Positions 34,494 to 43,266 of a stretch of DNA of 64,000 nucleotides are shown here, piece after piece. The stretch comes from Microlunatus speluncae (GTDB taxonomy: Bacteria > Actinomycetota > Actinomycetes > Propionibacteriales > Propionibacteriaceae): positions 124,001 through 188,000 of the forward strand of contig NZ_VKCZ01000011.1 in assembly GCF_009299835.1 (NCBI RefSeq), read 5' to 3'. The translations under genes were made by a program, and so were the position numbers. The notes under the pieces are model-generated. The model did not search any database. It saw only the letters and a program-made list of their open reading frames with translations, and had not been told where the DNA came from. Numbering within the stretch: position 1 is the stretch's first letter; the number at the start of each line of letters is the position of its first letter.

Positions 34494-35642
34494 GTGCAAG
34501 ACTCAGCGACGATGATCGAGAAGGCACCGTTGCCAGAACCAGACGCCGCCGCCGGCCCGACCCGCGGCGCCGGCTACCTCGCGGTCATCGACTGGATCCA
34601 CGGCCAGATCGCCTCCGGGCAGGTCCCGGTCGGCTCCCGGCTGCCGTCCATCGCCGACATCGCCGCCGCCTGTGGGGTCGGCATCAAGACCGCCCGCTCC
34701 GCCGTCGAACGACTCGCCGGCCAGGGAGTGCTGCGCACCCGGCAGGGCTCCGGCACGGTCGTGATCACCGCTCCCCGCGGCATCTCCGACCGCTACGTCG
34801 CGACCAGCTCCGGCCGGCGCCTGGTCGGGGCCCTGGTCCCGAATCTGACCTTCTACGGCGAGATTCTGTCCGGCGTCGAATCCGTCCTGTCCGGGCGGGA
34901 CGGCCGGCTGATGGTCACCTGCTCCCACTACGAGTTCCGCGGCGAGTGCGACGAACTCGAATCGTTGGTCAGCGACGGCGCCGAGGGGATCCTCTGCTCG
35001 GCCAGCCTGGCCCGCTGGTCCGGCGACCCCGAATTCTTCGACCGGCTGCGGCAGCTGCCGGTGCCCTGCGTGCTGATCGAGCGTCGGCTGCCGGACGGCA
35101 TGTTTCCGCGGATCCCCGCGGTGCTGACCGACCTGGAGCAGGCCTCCTTCCTGGCCACCGAGCACCTGATCCAGATCGGCCGGGAGCGGATCGCCGCGGT
35201 CCTGGTCGGCGGCCGGCCCGGCGCGGAGGAACTGACCCGCGGCTACCGCAACGCCCTGATCGCCGCCGGCCGGACCTTCGACCCGGCGCTGTTGATCACC
35301 GAGCCCGAACTGACCGGGGTCATGGCCGCCGAGCAACTGATCGAGCGGAAGGCCGATGCCGCGTTCGTCGGCGGCGGGCTGCTCGCCGCCGCGACGATGA
35401 CCCAGTTGCTGCACCGCCGGCGCCGGGTGCCGCGGGACGTCGCCATCGCCGCCTACGACGCCCAAGGCGGCGACGTCGCGGACATCCCGATGACGTCGGT
35501 CAGCCCGCAGCGCTCCGCCATCGGCCGACTGGCCGCCGACATGCTGCTGGACCTGCTGAATCATCCCCGGACCGCGGCGGTCGGCGAGTTCCGGGTCCAC
35601 CCGACCTTGATCATCCGCCGGTCGACGATCGGCACCCCCTGA
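34494..35642 (+). CDS. Transcriptional regulator, GntR-type HTH with LacI-type sensor domain
   Basis: 382 residues (GTG start). The N-terminal winged helix of GntR type spans about 25-95 (LAVIDWIHGQIASGQVPVGSRLPS ... RSAVERLAGQGVLRTRQGSGTVV). A sugar-binding LacI-type domain follows (LVGALVPNLTFYGEILSGVESVL, EGILCSAS, HLIQIGRERIAAVLVG, VAIAAYDAQGG). It probably controls the glycosidase and solute-binding protein genes downstream, which are on the same strand with short gaps. The inverted repeat at 34453-34485 is a likely site. Confidence 0.88.
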   Translation: MQDSATMIEKAPLPEPDAAAGPTRGAGYLAVIDWIHGQIASGQVPVGSRLPSIADIAAACGVGIKTARSAVERLAGQGVLRTRQGSGTVVITAPRGISDRYVATSSGRRLVGALVPNLTFYGEILSGVESVLSGRDGRLMVTCSHYEFRGECDELESLVSDGAEGILCSASLARWSGDPEFFDRLRQLPVPCVLIERRLPDGMFPRIPAVLTDLEQASFLATEHLIQIGRERIAAVLVGGRPGAEELTRGYRNALIAAGRTFDPALLITEPELTGVMAAEQLIERKADAAFVGGGLLAAATMTQLLHRRRRVPRDVAIAAYDAQGGDVADIPMTSVSPQRSAIGRLAADMLLDLLNHPRTAAVGEFRVHPTLIIRRSTIGTP

Positions 35643-35679
35643 TCAACAGCTCGTCATGATCATCGACGAAGGAGTCTCC

Positions 35680-37908
35680 ATGATCGACGCCCCGACGCCA
35701 GAATCCCCTTCCAGCCCAGGTCGACGCCGGTTCCTCGCGTCCACCGCCGCCGTCACGATCGCCGTGCCGGTGATCGGCGCCGGTCCGGCCGCCGCCCGGC
35801 CGCGTCCGGCCCGGCTCGCCGTACCGGATCCCGGGGCCGGTGGCGGCCGGACGCTGCCGCTGTTCGGCTACAACACCGCGCACTTCGTGGCCGGCAGCAA
35901 CACCACGGCGTGGTTCCGCTACTCCCGGGCGTACGCGTCCCGGACCTTCGCCTCGCCCAACCACTGGCTCACCGCCGACCTGATCGGCCCGGGCGAGGAG
36001 TGCCAGGATCTGGCCTCCTTCGAAACACTGCGAGCGGAACTGCTGGGATCCCCGGAGGACAACCGCTTCCTGGACTGGCCGGCGATCAAGGTCCGCTACG
36101 CCGACGTGATCACCGGCGGCTCCAATCATCTCAACGCCGATCATCTGTTCGGCCGGCTGAATGATCTTGGGGTGGAGATGATCGCGGAGATGGACGCGTC
36201 CGGCACCTGGCCCGACGACTGGCCGGAGCTGTGGCGCAAATGGCAGTACAACTTCGCCCACGCCTACTACCTGGCGAAGAACTTCGGCCTGCGCCGGTTC
36301 GCCTTCGTCAACGAGCCGGACGCCAAAGGGGTGCGGGAGAAGATTCCGGACCAGGGCCATTTCCTGCGCGCACTGCGGTTCGGCTCCGACGCGCTGCATC
36401 GAGCGTGTGAGAAGGCCGCCGCGGCGACCGGTGATGATCATCCCGGCCTGGTGCACGCCCCGGTGATCACCCGCTCCACCATGCCCGACGAGGCCGGCTT
36501 GTTCCAGCCGTACAACTTCGAGGCCAATCCGGCGACGACCGGCTACTACGGCAACGACACCCGCGACGACGAGATCGGCTGGGGCAAGCTCGCGCTGCTC
36601 AACCTGCACACCGACTATCGCGGCGAGCCGACCGACGAGGCCACCTTCGACGTCTTCGACACCCATTCCTACAATCAGCCGCCGTCCTGGTATCCGCGGG
36701 AGCTGGAAACGATCTTTGCCAAACTCGACGAACACGCGCCGGGGTCCGAGCTCCCGGTCGCCTACACCGAGATCAACCGCTACAACACCTCCGGCTTCGC
36801 CGGCCGCGCCGAGTCACTGGAGACGCCGCGGGTCGCCCGGGAGAACGTGGAGACCGCGGCCACGCTGACCGACGGCGGCGTGCAGGCGTTGATCTTCTTC
36901 AAGCTGGAGAACACCCTCGGCCCGGACGGCTAGCCGTACAAGAGCGGCTTCTTCTACGTCGAGCACGAGCCCCCCTATCAGGTCCGCGGCGCGACCCGCG
37001 GAGCCGAGGCGTTGCGGCTGTTCGCCCGGGCCTTCGGCGCGACGGCCGACCGGATCGGCGCCGAGTTCGGCGATCCCGGCGCCGGCATCCGCGCCTGGCT
37101 CGCCGGGGACCGCACCGGACACTGCTTCCGGCTGCTGGTCTGCCGGGCCGCCGAGCCGGCGGCGCCCGGACCGGTCGACCTGGACCTGACCGCGCTCGGA
37201 CTGGCGGCCGGGACCATGATCACGATCGAGGAGATCAGCGCCGACTACGCCGGTGGGATCTCCCGGCAGATCCCGTTGTCCGGCTCCGGCCGGTTCCGGC
37301 TCGATCAGCCGGTCGACAGCGTCTGGCTGCTGACCCTGCCGCTGGACGCCACCGAGCTCAAGGCCGTACGGCCGACGCAGGCCGCCCTGGTCCGCGGCGG
37401 CACCGACGCGGACACCGCCCTCGGTGATCATGAAGGCCTGGCCGTGCAGCGGGCCGGAGCCGCGGCCGGCGGCGCGGACGAGGTGACCCTGCTCGAGTTC
37501 CGGCCGAAAGTCGATCGTGACCGGCTGAGCCGGGCGACGCTCGAGTTCCCAGCGACCGCAGCGGCCTCGACCACCGTGCTGGTGGTCGCGGCCACGGACC
37601 TGAGCTGGGATGCCGCCGATGTCACCTGGAACTCCGCGCCCTATCTCGGCGGCGACGATGCGGTCCTGACCGGCGACGGCGACGAGGTCAGCCCGGTCGG
37701 CCAGCTGACGATCAGACCCGGCACCGATGGCGCGCCGGCCCGGCTCGACGTCACCGACGTGCTCCGTCGGCACGACGGCGACCGGCTCACGTTCCTGGTG
37801 ATCAACCAGCCGCGCGGCGCCGACGACACGGCCGAGGACGGGCAGCGCTCGGTGCTGCAACCGGCCGGCGGTTCGGCACCGCGGCTCCGGATCTGGGTCG
37901 GGCGCTGA
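35680..37908 (+). pseudogene. Secreted clan GH-A-type glycosidase with C-terminal beta-sandwich domain, interrupted by one in-frame TAG
   Basis: One frame of 743 codons is broken only by TAG at codon 418 (36931-36933). The reading resumes without shift as PYKSGFFYVEHEPPYQVRG and runs to 37908. The start ATG 35680 follows GAAGGAG, and a Tat signal comes next (SPGRRRFLASTAAV). A TIM barrel has Glu212 in FVNEPDAKG (acid/base) and Glu364 in VAYTEINRYN (nucleophile). The C-terminal third (LEFRPKVDRDRLSRATLEFP, DVTWNSAPYLG) resembles DNRLRE/CBM96-like sandwich domains. CAG to TAG by one transition is the simplest cause. The second half has no obvious start of its own. Confidence 0.8.
36931..36933 (+). 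other. In-frame amber codon within the glycosidase gene
   Basis: GAC GGC TAG CCG TAC lies in the barrel after LENTLGPDG, before conserved-looking sequence. There is no frameshift, and codon use and GC are unchanged on both sides. Confidence 0.85.
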
Positions 37909-37909
37909 G

Positions 37910-39505
37910 ATGGACCGGCGAGGATTCCTGGCCGGCGCCACCCTGGCCGCCGCCGGATTGGCCGGCTGCACCGACCAGACCGGGCCGGTCCGGCAGGAGC
38001 GCGGCAGCGGCGAGCTGCCAACCCGAGTGCCGTTCGCCGCCGGCGAGCCGGACCTGCCGGAGGCCGCCGGAGGCGTCCCGGCCGGCTACTTCAGCTACCC
38101 GGCCGAACCCCAGCCCCGGAAGGGATTCCCGTACCGGGAAGCCTCGGCGCCGATCACCACCCTGCTGCAGGGCACGGCCGCCGTGGCCCCGAAGGAGCGC
38201 AACCCCTGGTGGCAACGGATCGAGCGGGAGTCGGGCTTCAGCTTCGCCCTCAATCCGGTCCAGTCGGCCGACTACCAGGCGAAGTTCCAGGTGACGCTGG
38301 CCGGTGGCGAGGTGCCCGACCTGGTCCAGATCGTCGGCGTGCCCGGGCTGCCGAACGTCCTGGACAAATACTTCACCGACCTGACCGACTTTCTGGCCGG
38401 CGACGCCATCGCGGAGTATCCCGGGCTGGCCGCGATCCCCACCGAAACCTGGAAGATCGGCCAGGTCAACGGCCGGCTCTGGGGCATCGCGCAACCCCGG
38501 CCGCCGGCGGGAAGGATCTGCAGCTACCGCGGCGACCTGTTCGCGCGGCACGGCATCACCGCGGCCCCGGAACTGCGCGACGGGCAGGACTTCCTCGACC
38601 TCTGCCGGCAGCTGAGCGATCCCGGCCGGGCCGTCTTCGCCCTCGGCGCCAACCTGGCCGGCTGGATCCTGCCGGCGATGCTGGAGATGGTCGGCGCGCC
38701 GAACGACTGGGCGCTGGAGGGCGAGACCTTCACCCATGCCTACGAGACCGAGCAGATGAAGCAGGCGCTCGACCTGACCCTGCAGCTGTTCCGGAAGCAG
38801 TACGTGCATCCCGACTCCCCCTCCGCCGGGGCCGAGAACTACACCTGGTGGCAGGGCGGCCAGACGTCGCTCTATCTGCAGTCGTTCTCCGGCTGGGGTA
38901 CGTACGCCCGGGTCAATCCGGACTGGCGGCTCGGGGCGCTGACGCTGCCGAAATGGGACGGCGGCGGGCCGGCCGCCAAGCATCTCAGTGTGGCCGGCTA
39001 CACCGCGTTCGTCGCGATCAAGAAGGCGAGCGACGAGCGGGTCCGGGAGATCCTGCGGTTCGCCGACTTCGTCGCGTCGCCGTTCGGCAGCAGCGGCGAG
39101 CTGTTGATCAACTACGGCGTCGAGGGCACCCACTACACGCTGACCGGCTCCGATCCCATCGCCACCGCCGCGGCCAAGACCGACCTGCCGACCGGCCTCA
39201 ACTATCTGGGCGGGCAGTCCTCGGCGGTGATCTACACCCCGGGCGACCGGGAGATCGTGCAGCAGCAGTACGACTATCTCAAGGCCGTGCTGCCGACCGG
39301 GGTCAAGAACCCGACCGAGGGCCTCTTCTCCGACACCTCCTCGACCAGCGGCTCCTCCGCCCGGCGAGCGATCAACGACCTGCAGACGCAGATCGTCATC
39401 GGCCGCAAACCCCTGTCAGAATGGGATGCCGCGGTCGATCGCTGGCGCCGGGAAACCGGTGATCAACAACGCCGCGACTATCAGGAGGCCCTGCAGCGAC
39501 GCTGA
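37910..39505 (+). CDS. Extracellular solute-binding lipoprotein (LplA/LipO-like)
   Basis: 531 residues. A short signal with twin arginine (DRRGFLAG) and lipobox LAGC with Cys20 marks an exported lipoprotein. The body is a type-2 periplasmic-binding fold (PDLVQIVGVPGLPNVLDKYF, RFADFVASPFGSSGELLINYG, SEWDAAVDRWRRE). It shares order and motifs with the protein at 12940, so the two are paralogues. It starts one base after the glycosidase stop and is probably co-transcribed with it. No permease genes are nearby. It likely binds the oligosaccharide released by that glycosidase. Confidence 0.88.
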   Translation: MDRRGFLAGATLAAAGLAGCTDQTGPVRQERGSGELPTRVPFAAGEPDLPEAAGGVPAGYFSYPAEPQPRKGFPYREASAPITTLLQGTAAVAPKERNPWWQRIERESGFSFALNPVQSADYQAKFQVTLAGGEVPDLVQIVGVPGLPNVLDKYFTDLTDFLAGDAIAEYPGLAAIPTETWKIGQVNGRLWGIAQPRPPAGRICSYRGDLFARHGITAAPELRDGQDFLDLCRQLSDPGRAVFALGANLAGWILPAMLEMVGAPNDWALEGETFTHAYETEQMKQALDLTLQLFRKQYVHPDSPSAGAENYTWWQGGQTSLYLQSFSGWGTYARVNPDWRLGALTLPKWDGGGPAAKHLSVAGYTAFVAIKKASDERVREILRFADFVASPFGSSGELLINYGVEGTHYTLTGSDPIATAAAKTDLPTGLNYLGGQSSAVIYTPGDREIVQQQYDYLKAVLPTGVKNPTEGLFSDTSSTSGSSARRAINDLQTQIVIGRKPLSEWDAAVDRWRRETGDQQRRDYQEALQRR

Positions 39506-39529
39506 CCCCGGCCGGCACGGGCCGCAGAG

Positions 39530-39985
39530 TCAGCGCGGGCCGAGCCCGGTGCGGCCGTCGATCAACTCCCGAGCCACATCCAGGTGGCCGGCATGGCGCG
39601 CCGTCTCCTCGATCAGGTGCAGTAGCACGGTGCGGACCGTACGCGCCAACTCACGGTGGTGCTCCGGCACCTCGCCGCGCGGGAGGTCGTCGAGCACGGA
39701 CCCGGTCAGCGCCTGGTCCGACCGGACCCACTGTTCCCGATAGACCCGCTCCGGCGGGACGCCGACCGGATCGGGACCGACGGCGGCACCGGCCACCAGG
39801 CCCTCGCACCAGTACCGTTCCGCACCCGCCAGATGCATGATCATGCTCGCCGGCGTCCAGCCGCTCGGCACCACCGAGCGATGCCGACCCTCCTCGTCCA
39901 GCCCGGCGACGATCGCCAGGACGCTGTCGCGCTGCGCCTGGAGATACTCGAGCAGGAGGCGATGTTCGGCGGTGATCACGATCAC
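39530..39985 (-). CDS. DinB-like / mini-circle (MST) family protein
   Basis: 151 residues, four-helix bundle. The metal-site histidines are visible: His51 region in MIMHLAGAERYW and two more in LLHLIEETARHAGHLDVARELI. The GHLD/RE ending is typical of the DUF664 branch, often thiol-transferase-like or of unknown function. It is convergent with the solute-binding protein gene and divergent from merR. Confidence 0.85.
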   Translation of the reverse strand: MIVITAEHRLLLEYLQAQRDSVLAIVAGLDEEGRHRSVVPSGWTPASMIMHLAGAERYWCEGLVAGAAVGPDPVGVPPERVYREQWVRSDQALTGSVLDDLPRGEVPEHHRELARTVRTVLLHLIEETARHAGHLDVARELIDGRTGLGPR

Positions 39986-40011
39986 TCAATGTACCGTCGG
40001 AGCCCTGCGGT

Positions 40012-40042
40012 TTGACCCTCCTCCAGGAGGAGGCCGGATCCT
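40012..40042 (+). promoter_or_regulatory. MerR-type promoter/operator
   Basis: A -35 box TTGACC (40012-40017) and a -10-like GATCCT (40037-40042) are separated by 19 bp. The palindrome CCTCCTC-CAG-GAGGAGG (40017-40033) fills the spacer. An over-long spacer with a dyad is the hallmark of promoters controlled by MerR proteins, so the next gene is probably autoregulated. Confidence 0.7.
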
Positions 40043-40069
40043 CGAATCACCAACGAGAGGATGGACGAC

Positions 40070-40900
40070 ATGTTGAACATCGGCGAGTTCGCCCAGTGGG
40101 CCGGGTTGACCGTCAAGGCCCTGCACCTGTACGACGAGCGCGGCATCCTGGCGCCGGCCGAGGTCGACCCGCACTCCGGCTACCGGCGCTACGCCGCCAG
40201 TCAGCTCCGGGACGCGATGATGATCAAGGCGCTGCGGGATGCCGACGTGCCGCTGGCCGAGGTCGCCTCGGCCGTGGCCGCGCCGGATCGGGCGGTCGAG
40301 CTGCTGGAACAGCACCGGGAACGGGTCGTCGCCGCGCGGGAGGCCGAGGACCGGGCCGCCGACCGATCCCGGCAGGTGCTGGCCGGGATGGACGTCGTGG
40401 TGCCGGTCGAGTTCCGGACCGCGGCCCCGCAGCCGTACGCGGGGGTCCTGATCGAGCTGGCCGCCGACGACGCGACCGAAGGCGATGACGACGATGCGGC
40501 GAACCAGGCCTTCGCCGCCCTGTGGCAGCGGCTGGCCGAGACCGGCAATCCGCCGACCGGCAGCTTCTGGACCACGATCAGGTCGGCCCGCGAGCCGGAA
40601 CGGGCCGAGCTGGTGCTGTGCTGGCCGGTGGCGCGGCAACCGGATGCCGACTTCGCCCTGGACGGTCACCGGGTCGAGACGGGCATCCTGCCGGAACGCG
40701 ACGAACTGGTCGCCACCTGGCAGCACAACGGCACCGAGGCGACCGAGGACGCGTTGCACCCCGCGGCCGTCGCCCTGTTCGAGGAGGCGGAGCGGCGCGG
40801 GGTCGACCTCGAGGTCGGGCTGTTGCGCCAGATCGGTCTGACCGACCAGGCCGGCACCCCGACCGCGATCGAGCTGGCGTACGGCCTCACGGCCCACTGA
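40070..40900 (+). CDS. MerR family transcriptional regulator with C-terminal effector domain
   Basis: 276 residues. The N-terminal MerR domain (NIGEFAQWAGLTVKALHLYDERGILAPAEVDPHSGYRRY) is followed by a coiled dimer helix and a GyrI/BmrR-like ligand-binding domain (GVLIELAADDATEG ... TGSFWTTIRS ... ARQPDADFALDGHRVETGILPE). Such proteins sense drugs or hydrophobic cations. ATG 40070 is 9 nt from AGAGG; ATG 40061 abuts it and is less likely. The end overlaps the convergent gene by 14 bp. Confidence 0.88.
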   Translation: MLNIGEFAQWAGLTVKALHLYDERGILAPAEVDPHSGYRRYAASQLRDAMMIKALRDADVPLAEVASAVAAPDRAVELLEQHRERVVAAREAEDRAADRSRQVLAGMDVVVPVEFRTAAPQPYAGVLIELAADDATEGDDDDAANQAFAALWQRLAETGNPPTGSFWTTIRSAREPERAELVLCWPVARQPDADFALDGHRVETGILPERDELVATWQHNGTEATEDALHPAAVALFEEAERRGVDLEVGLLRQIGLTDQAGTPTAIELAYGLTAH

Positions 40901-42161
40901 TCGGAGTCGGCCGCGTGCTGGCGCTCGAGCGGGGCACGTCGGCGGCGAATCCGGCCAGCACGTGCTCGAGGCCCAGCGCCGCCGCATCGGCGGCGTTGAG
41001 CCGGGCTCCCCGGTCGAGCAACAACCGGACCATCGCGTGCTGCCCGGAATCCCTGGCCCAGCGGACCGGTGCCGAGGCGTGTTCATGATCACGAAGGTCC
41101 AGCTCGGCGCCGGCGTCGATCAGCGCGGTGGCGCAGTCGAGGTGACCGGCCGCGGCGGCGAGGTGCAGCGCGGTGGCGCCGGTGTCGTCGAGCCCATCCA
41201 CCTCCGCACCGGCCTCGAGCAGCAGCCGGATCGCGGCGGCATCACCGGCGCGAGCGAAACGGTGCAGCAGCAGACTTGTTGATCGCGGGTCGACCTGCCC
41301 GATCAGGCGCTGCGCCGCGGCGCCGTCGGCCCCGGTGACCGCCTCGGCCAGTTCCGCGAACGGACCCGGCCCGAGCCGCATCGTCGGCCGCGCCTGCACG
41401 AAGGTCCAGCGGTGGCCGGCCAGGTCCTCGGCCTGATACGTCGTCGAGCCGTGGCTGCGCGGCCCGGTGATGATCTTCGCCCCGTGCTGCTTGGCCTGCG
41501 CGTAGTGCGCGGCAAGATCATCGACGTAGACCCAGGTGTTGTGATCACGGCCGGCGGCACCGAACAGCATGACCGACGCATTGCCGACATGGAACTCGAT
41601 CCAGTCCGGCGACTCGCCCTCGGCCGGCGCCCGGTCGACGTCCCAGTCGCCGAGCTGGAACACCCGGCGGAGCCAGCGGGCGGCAGCAGCGGGATCCTCG
41701 TAGTGCAAGGCCAAGCCGAGCCGGTCGACCTCCCGGGGCACCCGCGGGGCATGATCACGGCGGCGCGTCCAGGCGTCGTACGTGCGCAGCATGTTGGCCC
41801 AGCCGAAGCCGGCCTTGGAGGGGTCGCCGTCGGGACGCAGATACTGCGCGACCTGGATCCGGCAGCCCGAGGCGATCGGCTCGAACAGGATGTCGATCTG
41901 GGTGTCCGGGCCCTGCAGACAGAGCCGGGATCCGGGCTCCCAGACAGTGATCACCTCCCGCCCGCTGACCGTGCCGTCGGCGTAAACCTCGAGCACCCGG
42001 CCACCGACACCGGGTTCCATCCGCAGCTCGGCCAGCCGGGAGGAGTCGTAGTGGTTGATCGGCCCGCGCACCCACCACAGGTCGAGCTCCTCGGTGAAGA
42101 TCCGAAACGCCGTCTCCGGATCGACGTCGACCTCGATGCTGGCCTCGGCCCTGGTCCTCAT
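40887..42161 (-). CDS. SRPBCC (AHSA1)-glyoxalase/VOC-ankyrin three-domain fusion
   Basis: 424 residues. Residues 1-145 are a START/SRPBCC ligand-binding domain of AHSA1 type (EVDVDPETAFRIFTEELDLWW, GRVLEVYADG). Residues 150-265 are a VOC/glyoxalase-like domain (LALHYEDPAAAARWLRRVFQLGDW, GHRWTFVQARP). Residues 270-424 carry three to four ankyrin repeats (TGATALHLAAAAGHLDCATALIDAGAELDLRD). All three are small-molecule or protein-binding modules; I know no function for the combination. ATG 42161 follows GGAGGAA by 5 nt; ATG 42194 is less likely. Confidence 0.85.
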   Translation of the reverse strand: MRTRAEASIEVDVDPETAFRIFTEELDLWWVRGPINHYDSSRLAELRMEPGVGGRVLEVYADGTVSGREVITVWEPGSRLCLQGPDTQIDILFEPIASGCRIQVAQYLRPDGDPSKAGFGWANMLRTYDAWTRRRDHAPRVPREVDRLGLALHYEDPAAAARWLRRVFQLGDWDVDRAPAEGESPDWIEFHVGNASVMLFGAAGRDHNTWVYVDDLAAHYAQAKQHGAKIITGPRSHGSTTYQAEDLAGHRWTFVQARPTMRLGPGPFAELAEAVTGADGAAAQRLIGQVDPRSTSLLLHRFARAGDAAAIRLLLEAGAEVDGLDDTGATALHLAAAAGHLDCATALIDAGAELDLRDHEHASAPVRWARDSGQHAMVRLLLDRGARLNAADAAALGLEHVLAGFAADVPRSSASTRPTPISGP

Positions 42162-42234
42162 CGCTTCCTCCGCCACTCGGTCGTTGCCGATCATGCTAGG
42201 GCGTGTCTCTTGAACCCATGGTCCGCCGCCGCGG

Positions 42235-43137
42235 CTAGCCCCGTGGCCGCCCCAGTTCGAACTGCCAGATGATCACCCCGGGGATGTCCCAGGCGGCGTG
42301 GCTGGCTTCGGGAACGATCGCCATCAGGGACCAGGGCCACACGTCCCAGGTCCCGGTGATCACCTCGGACGGAGTCGCCGGCGGCGGGTCGTCGCCGGTC
42401 CGGATCAGCGGCTCCTCGCAGCGCAACACCTGAAAGCCGTGCGGCAACGCGGCCCGGAGGAAGTCGCCCGGAGTATGCCGATAGGTCGGCACCAGCCCGG
42501 GCTCACCCTCGGGTCCGAGCGCGTGCACGAGAGATCCGCGGAACACCAGCTCATGATGCACATCGGAGATGATCAACTGACCGCCGGGCCGCAGCACCCG
42601 GGCGAACTCGGCCAGCACCGGACCAAGCTCGGCGACATGCGACAGCGCCAGTGCGGTGATCACGAGCTCGACGCTGTCGTCGGCGACCGGAAGTCGATCA
42701 AGCTCGCCGAGCCGGAAGTCCCCCTCCGGCAGCCGCGCCCGGGCCTGCTCCAGCATCGCGGCCGAGCTGTCCACCCCGATCACCCGATGCTGGCGCCGGG
42801 CCAGGTGCCCGGCGTAGCGGCCGGTGCCGCAGGCCGCGTCCAGGGCGACACCGGCGGGCAGCGCGTCCAGCAACGGGAGGACCTCCGCCTCGTCCGCGGC
42901 GAAACAACCGTTGCCGGGCTCGTCGTAACTCGCGGCCCACTGGCGATAGCCGGTCACGCTGTCCCCGAGCGCCGCCTCGACGCCGACGTCCCCGGTCAGG
43001 GCCTCGTCGGCGACCAGTCGGCGTACCTCGGCCAGCCGGGCCTCGACGAACTCCCGGTCGAAGTCACCGGCCCAGCCGCGCAGCAGGGCCAGGCCCTCGA
43101 GCCCGAGAACGTACGCAAGCGGATGCTGGTAGACCAC
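42235..43137 (-). CDS. Class I SAM-dependent methyltransferase
   Basis: 300 residues. After a helical N-terminus, SAM motif I is VALDAACGTGRYAGHLA, motif II VIGVDSSAAML, and the post-motifs (VELVITALALSHV, RVLRPGGQLIISDVHHE) are typical of UbiE/Methyltransf_11 enzymes acting on small molecules. The substrate is unknown. GTG 43137 has TAGGTT 6 nt upstream and no ribosome binding site. Confidence 0.87.
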   Translation of the reverse strand: MVYQHPLAYVLGLEGLALLRGWAGDFDREFVEARLAEVRRLVADEALTGDVGVEAALGDSVTGYRQWAASYDEPGNGCFAADEAEVLPLLDALPAGVALDAACGTGRYAGHLARRQHRVIGVDSSAAMLEQARARLPEGDFRLGELDRLPVADDSVELVITALALSHVAELGPVLAEFARVLRPGGQLIISDVHHELVFRGSLVHALGPEGEPGLVPTYRHTPGDFLRAALPHGFQVLRCEEPLIRTGDDPPPATPSEVITGTWDVWPWSLMAIVPEASHAAWDIPGVIIWQFELGRPRG

Positions 43138-43143
43138 GAGTGG

Positions 43144-43149
43144 AACCTA
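43144..43149 (-). promoter_or_regulatory. -10 box TAGGTT for the methyltransferase gene
   Basis: TAGGTT on the minus strand lies 6 nt before GTG 43137, which supports this start and a leaderless mRNA. Confidence 0.4.
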
Positions 43150-43200
43150 ACGGCGGTTCGGCGCGGTCTCCAGCGAATATCCGGCCCCACCCCCCGGGGT

Positions 43201-43266
43201 CGAGACGTCACTTGTGCTCCGACACGCCGCAAAACCGCGTGCACAAGTGGCGGGTCGGCGGGTTTA
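43201..43266 (+). repeat. Family B palindromic element, copy B4
   Basis: Arms near 43201-43217 and 43241-43260 pair (ACTTGTGC with GCACAAGT) around CGACACGCCGCAAAACC. The tail GGGTTTAGGGG contains the glmM stop TAA at 43264-43266, the same relative place as the stop codon in B1. Confidence 0.75.

Noticed and set aside
36931..36933. Pyrrolysine insertion at the amber codon
   Set aside because: Pyrrolysine machinery is not expected in this group and no sign of it is in the window; a CAG to TAG change or sequencing error is simpler.
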